DNA of 14,295 bases, taken from contig JANNKX010000294.1 in the NCBI GenBank assembly GCA_031396505.1, forward strand, positions 1 through 14,295. The letters are read 5' to 3'. Both the position numbers and the translations under genes were made by a program. How positions within the stretch are numbered: position 1 is the stretch's first letter; each line of letters opens with the position of its first letter. This stretch comes from JAAFHS01 sp031396505 (lineage in GTDB: Bacteria > Pseudomonadota > Alphaproteobacteria > Rhodobacterales > Rhodobacteraceae). Shown here one piece after another: positions 1 through 6,169 of the stretch. Below the pieces are notes generated by a model. It made no database searches. It saw only the letters and a list, made by a program, of their open reading frames with translations, and was not told the DNA's origin.

Positions 1-398
1 CCGGATGGCTGGGGAAAGCTTACGCCAAGAAATACCTGCTGTCGGGCATTTACGTGCTGCGCACGATTGCGAGTATCTTGTTCATCCTGCTGCCGATGAC
101 GCCCGCATCCGTTTTGATCTTCAGCCTTGTGATGGGGGCATTGTGGCTGGCAACTGTGCCGCTGACCAGTGGGTTGGTCGCGCATATCTACGGGCTGCGC
201 TATATGGGGACGCTGTATGGTTTTGTCTTTCTGTCGCATCAGATCGGCAGTTTTCTGGGCATCTGGCTGGGCGGGCGGATGTATGATCTGACGGGCGGCT
301 ACGAATTGGTGTGGTGGATCGGCATCGGTGTGGGCGCGTTTTCGGCCATCATCCATCTGCCGATCAGGGAACGTGCCATGACACCACAGGCCGCCTGA
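1..398 (+). CDS. MFS transporter, C-terminal part (5' end outside window)
   Basis: The reading frame is open from base 3 and ends with TGA at 396-398, so only about the last 132 residues of the protein are present. They are very hydrophobic and form roughly four membrane helices, for example around LRTIASILFILLP, LIFSLVMGALWLATVPL and WWIGIGVGAFSAIIHL. The fragment has the short polar loops (GLRYMGTLYG, GGRMYDLTGGYE) typical of the C-terminal half of major facilitator superfamily carriers, including a motif-A-like GGRMYDLTG. It ends with a short charged tail (RERAMTPQAA). The next gene, also an MFS carrier, starts 3 bases downstream, so the two are probably co-transcribed. The family call is fairly safe. 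The substrate cannot be told from this fragment. Confidence 0.8.
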   Translation, partial: GWLGKAYAKKYLLSGIYVLRTIASILFILLPMTPASVLIFSLVMGALWLATVPLTSGLVAHIYGLRYMGTLYGFVFLSHQIGSFLGIWLGGRMYDLTGGYELVWWIGIGVGAFSAIIHLPIRERAMTPQAA

Positions 399-401
399 GC
401 C

Positions 402-1571
402 GTGAAGATCGGGATATTCAGCCTGACGCTGGCCTATATGCTATCGCAGTTTTACCGCGCGTTTCTGGCAGTGCTGAGCCCGGTTCTAAAGGATGATCTG
501 GGCATCAGTGCGGATGATCTGGCGACGGCATCGGGGGCGTGGTTTCTGGCATTCGCCATCATGCAAATCCCGATTGGTGCGGCGTTGGACCGGGTGGGCC
601 CGCGCCTGACGGCGGCGGTTTTGCACGCGATTGGCGCGGCGGGCGCGGCGCTGTTTGCCTTGGCGCAGGGCCCGGCGCAGATACAGGTGGCGATGGCCCT
701 GATCGGGGTCGGCTGTGCGCCCGTGCTGATGGCGAGCTACTACATCTTTGCGCGCATCTATCCGGCGGCGATCTTTGCGACGCTGGCGGCGTTCATCATT
801 GCGATTGGCAATCTGGGGAATATCGCGGCGTCGGTGCCGCTGGCGTGGTCGATTGACGCTTACGGCTGGCGCGCGACGGTGTGGGGGATGGCGGCGGTGA
901 CGTTTGTGGTGGCGGGTTTGGTGTTGATCACAGTCCGCGATCCTGAGCGGCTGCCGCCTGGGCCGAAGGGCAGCCTGCTGGACCTTTTGCGCATGTGGCA
1001 GCTGTGGCCGATCATGATCATGATGGCTGCGTGCTATGCCCCGGGGGCAAGCCTGCGGGGGTTATGGGTGGGGCCGTACTATGCCGATGTGTTTGGCGCG
1101 GACGCGGGGCGGATCGGGCAGGTCAGTCTGGTGATGGGGCTGGCGATGATTGCGGGGAACTTTGCCTATGGGCCAATGGACCGTGTCTTTGGCACCCGCA
1201 AGGGCGTGATCATCGGGGGCAATCTGGTGGTGCTGGGGGCGTTTCTGGCACTGTGGGTTTGGCCAGACAGCGCGGGCTGGACGCCGCTTGTGATGATCGT
1301 GCTGATCGGGGCGTTCGGGGCGACCTTCCCGGTGGTGATGGCGCATGGCCGGGCGTTTCTGCCCGCCAACATGGTCGGGCGGGGGGTGACGTTGATCAAC
1401 CTGTTCGGGATCGGGGCGGCGGGGTTGGTGCAGGTGGCCACGGGGCGCATCCATGCGGCGGGGGAAGGGTTGGCAGCGCCTGCGCAATACGCGAGCGTGT
1501 TTCTGTTTCTGGCGGGGGTGACGGCGGTGGGGCTGGTGATTTATGCGTTCGCGCAGGATCGGACCGACTGA
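402..1571 (+). CDS. MFS transporter, substrate unknown
   Basis: A 389-residue, strongly hydrophobic protein with about twelve membrane helices, the usual length for a major facilitator superfamily secondary carrier of the inner membrane. A motif-A-like loop (GAALDRVGPRL) lies after the second helix, near residue 60. A second related loop (GPMDRVFGTRKG) sits at the equivalent place in the second half, near residue 260, reflecting the 6+6 duplicated fold. The start is GTG at 402, which keeps the first helix (FSLTLAYMLSQFYRAFLAVL) complete. The first in-frame ATG (438) would cut into that helix. The ribosome binding site is weak, which fits translational coupling to the preceding MFS gene, whose stop is 3 bases upstream. 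Sequence alone does not identify the substrate, and the two MFS proteins do not look like recent duplicates. Confidence 0.85.
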   Translation: MKIGIFSLTLAYMLSQFYRAFLAVLSPVLKDDLGISADDLATASGAWFLAFAIMQIPIGAALDRVGPRLTAAVLHAIGAAGAALFALAQGPAQIQVAMALIGVGCAPVLMASYYIFARIYPAAIFATLAAFIIAIGNLGNIAASVPLAWSIDAYGWRATVWGMAAVTFVVAGLVLITVRDPERLPPGPKGSLLDLLRMWQLWPIMIMMAACYAPGASLRGLWVGPYYADVFGADAGRIGQVSLVMGLAMIAGNFAYGPMDRVFGTRKGVIIGGNLVVLGAFLALWVWPDSAGWTPLVMIVLIGAFGATFPVVMAHGRAFLPANMVGRGVTLINLFGIGAAGLVQVATGRIHAAGEGLAAPAQYASVFLFLAGVTAVGLVIYAFAQDRTD

Positions 1572-1610
1572 GGCTTTCGCTTTGGCACGTGTGCCCGTAG
1601 GCTTGGGCGC

Positions 1611-2720
1611 ATGATCGTTTATCCTGCCGAATACAATGACCGGAAAGAAGCGGTGTTTGCCGCGTTGGCGCGCGTGGACGGCGGGCGGCGGTTGGGCATG
1701 ATCCCGCTGTCGTTCACGGACCACCCCGAGACGGCGGAGCGGGTGGCAGCGGCCATGTTGCGCGCCAAACGGCAGCCGAAGGGGATTCACCGCTGGTTCA
1801 AGCGGCAGTTGATCCGGGGGCAATACAATTGGGCGCGGGCGCATTTTGAGGCGTATCCAGACCGGATCGCCGTCGCGTGGAACGGTCTGACCGGATCGCG
1901 CATGGCGTTCATGGCGGGCGCGCGGGATGCAGGGGCGGCGACGCTGTTTGCGGAACTTGCGCCGTTTCCGGGGCGGATCACGCTGGACCCCGCAGGGGTG
2001 AACGCCGAAGGGTCAGTGCCGCAGGAGCCTGCGTTTTATCGTGACTGGGCGGCGGGGGATGCTTCGCGGAGCGATGAAAGCTGGCGGGCCTTGGGGGCGG
2101 GGATGGTCGCACGACCATCGCGGCGGGATGATGTGAGGCAAGGCAGTGATACGATGCCTGAGGGGCCGTTTCTATTCTGCCCGTTGCAGGTGCCGGGTGA
2201 CAGTCAGGTGACGCTGTTTGCGGGCTGGACGGGGGGGATGGCGGGGTTTCTGGCGGCCCTTGGGCAGGCGGCGATGCGGTTGCCGGAGGGGTGGCACCTG
2301 CGGCTGAAGGAACATCCGAGTGCGAAGGTGCCACTGGGCGATCTGGTGGCCCCCTTGGTGGCCAATGGCCGGGTGGTGCTGGACAATGCGACTGACAGTT
2401 TTGCGCAGCTGGTTGCCAGCCGGGGCGTGGTGACGTTGAATTCGTCGATGGGGTTGCAGGCGTTTTTTCATGACAAGCCGGTGGTGGTGGTGGGGCGGGC
2501 ATTCTGGGCACTGCCGGGGGTGGCGACAAAAGTGGCAGGTCAGGCCGGTCTGGATGTGGCTTTCGCCGATCCTGACGCGCTGACCTTTGATCCCACGCTG
2601 CGGGCGGCGTTCATGAACTGGCTGGACCGGGAGTATTATCCGCGCTTTGACTGGCCCGGTGGCGATGCCGACCTAGTGGCGTTTGCGGCGCGCCTTGATG
2701 CGGCAACCGCATTGCGCTAA
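1611..2720 (+). CDS. Capsule polysaccharide biosynthesis/export-type protein (KpsS/KpsC-like glycosyltransferase)
   Basis: A 369-residue soluble protein. Near residues 190-200 it carries PLQVPGDSQV, followed around residue 235 by LKEHPS, with H235-P236, and near residues 270-295 by VVTLNSSMGLQAFFHDKPVVVVG. These are the marks I associate with the capsule_synth family (KpsC/KpsS/LipA/LipB). In that family the HP pair belongs to the active site of retaining beta-Kdo transferases that build the lipid-linked Kdo primer of group 2 capsules. The protein has one such domain, so it resembles KpsS or half of KpsC. No other capsule genes (KpsD, KpsE, KpsM, KpsT) are in view, so it may be a stand-alone enzyme decorating another glycolipid. 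It starts 39 bases after the MFS gene with a poor ribosome binding site. The family call is good. The acceptor is unknown. Confidence 0.75.
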   Translation: MIVYPAEYNDRKEAVFAALARVDGGRRLGMIPLSFTDHPETAERVAAAMLRAKRQPKGIHRWFKRQLIRGQYNWARAHFEAYPDRIAVAWNGLTGSRMAFMAGARDAGAATLFAELAPFPGRITLDPAGVNAEGSVPQEPAFYRDWAAGDASRSDESWRALGAGMVARPSRRDDVRQGSDTMPEGPFLFCPLQVPGDSQVTLFAGWTGGMAGFLAALGQAAMRLPEGWHLRLKEHPSAKVPLGDLVAPLVANGRVVLDNATDSFAQLVASRGVVTLNSSMGLQAFFHDKPVVVVGRAFWALPGVATKVAGQAGLDVAFADPDALTFDPTLRAAFMNWLDREYYPRFDWPGGDADLVAFAARLDAATALR

Positions 2721-2752
2721 CAGGCAGCGTTCTGAACAGGAAAGACACTATC

Positions 2753-3775
2753 ATGGGTTACCGGGTCGTCGTTGTGGGTGCCACGGGCAATGTGGGCCGC
2801 GAAATGCTGAACATCCTTGCCGAGCGGGAATTCCCGATCGACGAGATTGCCGCACTGGCGTCGCGCAAGTCGCTGGGCACGGAAATCAGCTTTGGCGAGC
2901 GGACCCTGAAAACCAAAGACCTGGACACATTCGAATTTACCGGCTGGGACATCGCGCTGTTTGCCGTAGGATCAGAGGCGACCAAGATTTATGCGCCACG
3001 CGCGGCGGCGGCAGGGTGCATCGTGATCGATAACTCCAGCCTGTATCGCTATGACCCGCAGGTGCCGCTGATCGTGCCGGAGGTAAATGCCGACGCGATC
3101 ATGGGGTACAAGGCCAAGAACATCATCGCGAACCCGAACTGTTCCACCGCCCAGATGGTGGTGGCGTTAAAGCCGCTGCATGACCGCGCGCGGATCAAGC
3201 GGGTGGTGGTTTCGACGTATCAGTCGGTTTCGGGTGCGGGCAAGGAAGGCATTGACGAGCTGTGGGATCAGACGAAGTCGATCTACAACCCGACGGACCA
3301 CAAGCCGCCGCGCAAGTTTACCAAGCAGATCGCGTTCAACGTGATTCCGCATATCGACGTGTTTCTGGACGACGGATCGACCAAGGAAGAATGGAAGATG
3401 GTCGCGGAAACCAAAAAAATCCTTGATAAATCCATCAAGGTCACGGCGACCTGCGTGCGGGTGCCGGTGTTTGTCGGCCATTCGGAATCGGTGAATATCG
3501 AGTTCGAGGATTTTCTGGATGAACACGAGGCGCGCGACATTCTGCGCGAGGCACCCGGCATCATGGTTGTGGATAAGCGCGAGAACGGCGGCTATATCAC
3601 GCCGATCGAATGCGTGGGCGAATATGCGACCTTCATCAGCCGCATCCGGCAGGACAGCACGATTGATAACGGGCTGAACATGTGGATCGTGAGCGACAAT
3701 CTGCGCAAGGGGGCTGCGCTGAACGCGGTGCAGATTGCGGAATTGCTGGGGTCGCGCGTGTTGAAGAAGGGGTGA
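2753..3775 (+). CDS. asd: Aspartate-semialdehyde dehydrogenase
   Basis: A 340-residue protein of the usual length for this enzyme. It reduces aspartyl-4-phosphate with NADPH to aspartate semialdehyde, the branch-point precursor of lysine/diaminopimelate, threonine and methionine, in the cytoplasm. The N-terminal NADP-binding loop is GATGNVG (residues 9-15). The catalytic cysteine is C130 in IIANPNCSTAQ. A substrate-binding region follows (YQSVSGAGKEG), and FVGHSESV supplies H243 as the probable active-site histidine. The ATG at 2753 is supported by AGGAAAG at 2738-2744, 8 bases upstream. The gene lies 32 bases after the capsule-type gene and is followed by hairpins, so it probably ends a transcription unit. 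dapC, a later enzyme of the same lysine branch, lies about 1.2 kb downstream. Confidence 0.95.
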   Translation: MGYRVVVVGATGNVGREMLNILAEREFPIDEIAALASRKSLGTEISFGERTLKTKDLDTFEFTGWDIALFAVGSEATKIYAPRAAAAGCIVIDNSSLYRYDPQVPLIVPEVNADAIMGYKAKNIIANPNCSTAQMVVALKPLHDRARIKRVVVSTYQSVSGAGKEGIDELWDQTKSIYNPTDHKPPRKFTKQIAFNVIPHIDVFLDDGSTKEEWKMVAETKKILDKSIKVTATCVRVPVFVGHSESVNIEFEDFLDEHEARDILREAPGIMVVDKRENGGYITPIECVGEYATFISRIRQDSTIDNGLNMWIVSDNLRKGAALNAVQIAELLGSRVLKKG

Positions 3776-3824
3776 AATTGACGGCTGTCAATTTCTGATA
3801 TTATCCATATCAAACAAATGGATA
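3775..3824 (+). terminator. Two hairpins after asd, possible terminator
   Basis: A perfect 8-bp inverted repeat AAATTGAC/GTCAATTT (3775-3782 and 3787-3794, 4-base loop) begins on the last base of the asd stop codon. A second perfect 7-bp repeat TATCCAT/ATGGATA follows (3802-3808 and 3818-3824). The region is distinctly AT-rich compared with its surroundings. Neither hairpin has a proper T-run directly after it (the nearest is TTTTT at 3844-3848). Action as a terminator is therefore an inference from position between convergent genes. Confidence 0.45.
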
Positions 3825-3886
3825 GCATTCTGATTCCGGGTCGTTTTTACGGTTTCTTAAGTGTTCTGGGGATTGGTGGAGCGGCC

Positions 3887-3921
3887 CCCCTCCCCTAGCC
3901 CCTCCCCACGCGGGGGAGGGG
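3887..3921. repeat. C/G-rich palindromic repeat element in a convergent gap
   Basis: CCCCTCCCC occurs twice in direct orientation (3887-3895 and 3899-3907). It is then followed by its exact complement GGGGAGGGG at 3913-3921. The second copy and the complement form a 9-bp perfect stem with loop ACGCG. The first copy could pair alternatively with the same arm. The element lies between the 3' ends of asd and the minus-strand parB-like gene. Its look matches the short dispersed palindromes scattered in many alphaproteobacterial genomes, but dispersal cannot be shown from one copy. It may also terminate transcription from one or both sides. Confidence 0.6.
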
Positions 3922-3941
3922 AAGCACGCAGTTTTGCAGCA

Positions 3942-4787
3942 TCAGAGCACTTCGGTGAGCCAGTCGCGGTGCAGACGTGGCAGATGGGCGATGACCCAGT
4001 CTTCGAAACCGTGCGTCCGGGCTGTGGCAAAGCGCAGATCCACCTGACGCGCGGCAAAATGAAGATCGGTGCGCAGGGTGACATAGCGGGCATGGCCGAG
4101 GATCGTCCCATCGTCCGTGATGAGAACCTTTGTTCTGACCGATTTGCGCGCGGCGCGGTGCTGACCCAGCAGCCGTTGGATCGTATCACAGGCGAACTGG
4201 AAGCGGGAATCGGAAGACCCGGCATCCGAAAGGTTCACGAGCGATACGAGGTCATCTGCGGTGATCACATCCTGTGACAGCAAGCCCGCGAAATGCTGCC
4301 AGCGGTCGCGGCCCACACCGGGGGCGGCACCGATGGATTCAAGCAGGGCGGCGGGTACGCGGGCGGTAAGCTGCATCATGCGGGAAAGGTCTGTGATGGC
4401 CGTGGACAGGGCCGCGCAGATGAAGGGGCGGTCATGGCCAGCATCCGTCAACTGGCGGGCAAAGTTGGCCTTTTCGGCGAATGACAGGTTGCGCCGTGCG
4501 GTATTTTCCTGCCCCTGCGCCATCAGAAGGGCGGCGTCATCCATCGGGCAGATGATGGCGTTGACGGGGATATGAAGGTCAATGCAGGCAAGCGTGCGAC
4601 GGCGGCCATAGACGATCTGGTAATGACCGGTCCGGCTGGGGTCAGGGCGCACAAGGACGGGCACCTGCTGGCCATGGTCGCGGATGGAGGCGGCGAGGCG
4701 GGCATCCTCCATCGGGTCGGATTCCAGACGGTCGGCCATGCCTGCGGCGTGGATCAAATGAGGGTCGAGGGGGGTGATGGTGGTCAT
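3942..4787 (-). CDS. Orphan RepB-family ParB-like partition protein
   Basis: A 281-residue soluble protein. Residues 1 to about 90 form a ParB/Sulfiredoxin-type N-terminal domain, with LAASIRDHGQQVPVLVR and then YQIVYGRRRTLA (G61-R62-R63-R64), the conserved nucleotide-binding patch of ParB clamps. The signature QENTARRNLSFAEKANFA (from residue 93) follows. A helix-turn-helix stretch comes next (ALSTAITDLSRMMQL, then VPAALLESIG and GRDRWQHFAGLL), which is the RepB pattern of repABC plasmids. The protein begins almost directly at the nuclease-like domain. It therefore lacks most of the roughly 50-residue N-terminal segment that in RepB contacts the ATPase RepA. No repA or repC lies beside it. 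An in-frame stop at 4830-4832 rules out a longer start nearby. It may be a domesticated regulator or nucleoid protein rather than a working plasmid partition gene. Confidence 0.8.
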   Translation of the reverse strand: MTTITPLDPHLIHAAGMADRLESDPMEDARLAASIRDHGQQVPVLVRPDPSRTGHYQIVYGRRRTLACIDLHIPVNAIICPMDDAALLMAQGQENTARRNLSFAEKANFARQLTDAGHDRPFICAALSTAITDLSRMMQLTARVPAALLESIGAAPGVGRDRWQHFAGLLSQDVITADDLVSLVNLSDAGSSDSRFQFACDTIQRLLGQHRAARKSVRTKVLITDDGTILGHARYVTLRTDLHFAARQVDLRFATARTHGFEDWVIAHLPRLHRDWLTEVL

Positions 4788-4790
4788 GGG

Positions 4791-4812
4791 CTGCCCTTGT
4801 GCAAAGGGGCAG
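4791..4812 (-). promoter_or_regulatory. Hairpin covering the ribosome binding site of the RepB-like gene
   Basis: Just upstream of the minus-strand ATG (4785-4787), the arm AAGGGCAG, which contains the only purine-rich ribosome-binding stretch, can pair with CTGCCCCTT further upstream. The stem is 8 bp with one bulged C and a 5-base loop TGCAC. If formed in the mRNA it would hide the ribosome binding site. The pairing is seen in the sequence; a regulatory effect is inference. Confidence 0.4.
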
Positions 4813-4979
4813 GATGGCGGCGGGGGTGGTTAAGGTGGCGTTTGGGGTCCGGACGGTGGGCAAAGATGCCACAATGCACGCCTGCAACCCTAACTTATTG
4901 CAGCGTTTTTCTGGACCGGGAAGCAAACACCCGCTAATGTCAAAAGCAAGTGGGGCGAGATGACCCTGCATCGTGAGGC

Positions 4980-6161
4980 ATGATGGCGTTTCCTGAGCGG
5001 TTTTCGAACCTGCCTGAATATGCGTTTCCGCGTCTGCGGACGCTGCTGGACACCCATGCGCCGGGCGGCGAGGCGATACAGATGACGATTGGCGAGCCGC
5101 GCCATCCGATGCCGGATTTCGTGGGGCCGCTGATTGCGGAGAACCTGTCAGGGTTTGGGATTTATCCGGTGAATGAGGGCGCGCCGGATTTGTTGGCTTC
5201 GGTGACGGCATGGGTCAATCGGCGGTATGGCGTGCGCCTTGGGACAGACCGGGTGATGGCCCTGAACGGGACGCGCGAGGGGTTGTTCAACGCCTGCGTG
5301 GCACTGTACCCGGAAAAGAAGAACGGCAAGGTGCCCGTGGTGCTGATGCCGAACCCGTTTTATCAGGTCTATGCGGTGGCCGCCCTGACGGTCGGGGCCG
5401 AGCCGGTTTATGTGAATGCGACGGCGACGACGGGGCATTTGCCGGATTTCACCAGCCTAGACGCTGCCCTGCTGGACCGGACGGCGATTGTGTACATTTG
5501 TTCGCCGGCCAATCCGCAGGGGGCGGTAGCGAGCCGGGAATATTGGCGCACGCTGCTGACACTGGCGGAAAAGCATGATTTCCGGGTGTTGGCGGATGAG
5601 TGTTATTCCGAAATCTGGCGCGTCGCGCCCCCGGTTGGTGTGCTGGAGGTGGCGGCCGAAATGGGGGCGGACCCGGAGCGGGTGTGTGCGTTTCATTCGC
5701 TGTCGAAACGTTCAAACCTTCCGGGCCTCAGGTCGGGGTTCGTGGCGGGGGGGCCGCAGAGCATTCAACGGATGGTGAAGTTGCGCACGTTTGCGGGCGC
5801 GCCGTTGCCGATGCCGCTGCAAAAGGTGGCGGCGGCGGCGTGGAGCGATGAGGCGCATGTGGTGGCGAGCCTTGCGATGTATCACGACAAGTTCCGCATC
5901 GCGGATGCGATTTTCGGCGGCATGCAGGGCTATGCGCCGCCCGATGGTGGATTTTTCCTGTGGCTGCCGGTGGATGATGGCGAGGCGGCGACGGTGCGTC
6001 TGTGGACGCAGACCGGCGTGAAGGTGCTGCCGGGGGCGTATCTGTCGCGCGACACGGCGACGGGTAATCCGGGCACAGGGTATATTCGGGTCGCACTTGT
6101 GGCCCCAAAAGAAGAAACGCAGCGCGGGCTGGAACGGCTTCGCGACTGTTTGTACGGGTGA
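4980..6161 (+). CDS. dapC: N-succinyldiaminopimelate aminotransferase, DapC type
   Basis: A 393-residue fold-type I PLP aminotransferase. DapC converts N-succinyl-2-amino-6-ketopimelate to N-succinyl-LL-diaminopimelate with glutamate as amino donor, in lysine and peptidoglycan precursor synthesis. Seen in the sequence: TIGEPRHPMPDF near residue 40, CSPANPQGA with N178, ADECYSEIW with D206 and Y209, SLSKRSNLPGLRSGF with the PLP lysine K243, and GYIRVALV with R370 for the substrate carboxylate. The phrases PNPFYQVY, HDFRVLADECYSEI and FHSLSKRSNLPGLRSGFVAG are especially DapC-like. Two adjacent ATGs (4980, 4983) are possible. GAGG at 4975-4978 suits the second slightly better. It is divergent from the RepB-like gene across a 192-base gap and is coupled to ftsK, whose start lies 8 bases after its stop. 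A related class I/II aminotransferase of other specificity is the alternative. Confidence 0.82.
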   Translation: MMAFPERFSNLPEYAFPRLRTLLDTHAPGGEAIQMTIGEPRHPMPDFVGPLIAENLSGFGIYPVNEGAPDLLASVTAWVNRRYGVRLGTDRVMALNGTREGLFNACVALYPEKKNGKVPVVLMPNPFYQVYAVAALTVGAEPVYVNATATTGHLPDFTSLDAALLDRTAIVYICSPANPQGAVASREYWRTLLTLAEKHDFRVLADECYSEIWRVAPPVGVLEVAAEMGADPERVCAFHSLSKRSNLPGLRSGFVAGGPQSIQRMVKLRTFAGAPLPMPLQKVAAAAWSDEAHVVASLAMYHDKFRIADAIFGGMQGYAPPDGGFFLWLPVDDGEAATVRLWTQTGVKVLPGAYLSRDTATGNPGTGYIRVALVAPKEETQRGLERLRDCLYG

Positions 6162-6169
6162 GGGAACGC

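Noticed and set aside
1062..1844. A 260-codon open frame on the minus strand across the second MFS gene and the start of the capsule-type gene
   Set aside because: It is rich in Arg, His and Pro with no domain, runs antisense to two convincing genes, and is the usual mirror frame of GC-rich coding DNA.
4938..4943. TTGACA on the minus strand upstream of the RepB-like gene as a -35 element
   Set aside because: No acceptable -10 lies 16-18 bases away, and isolated TTGACA hits are expected by chance.
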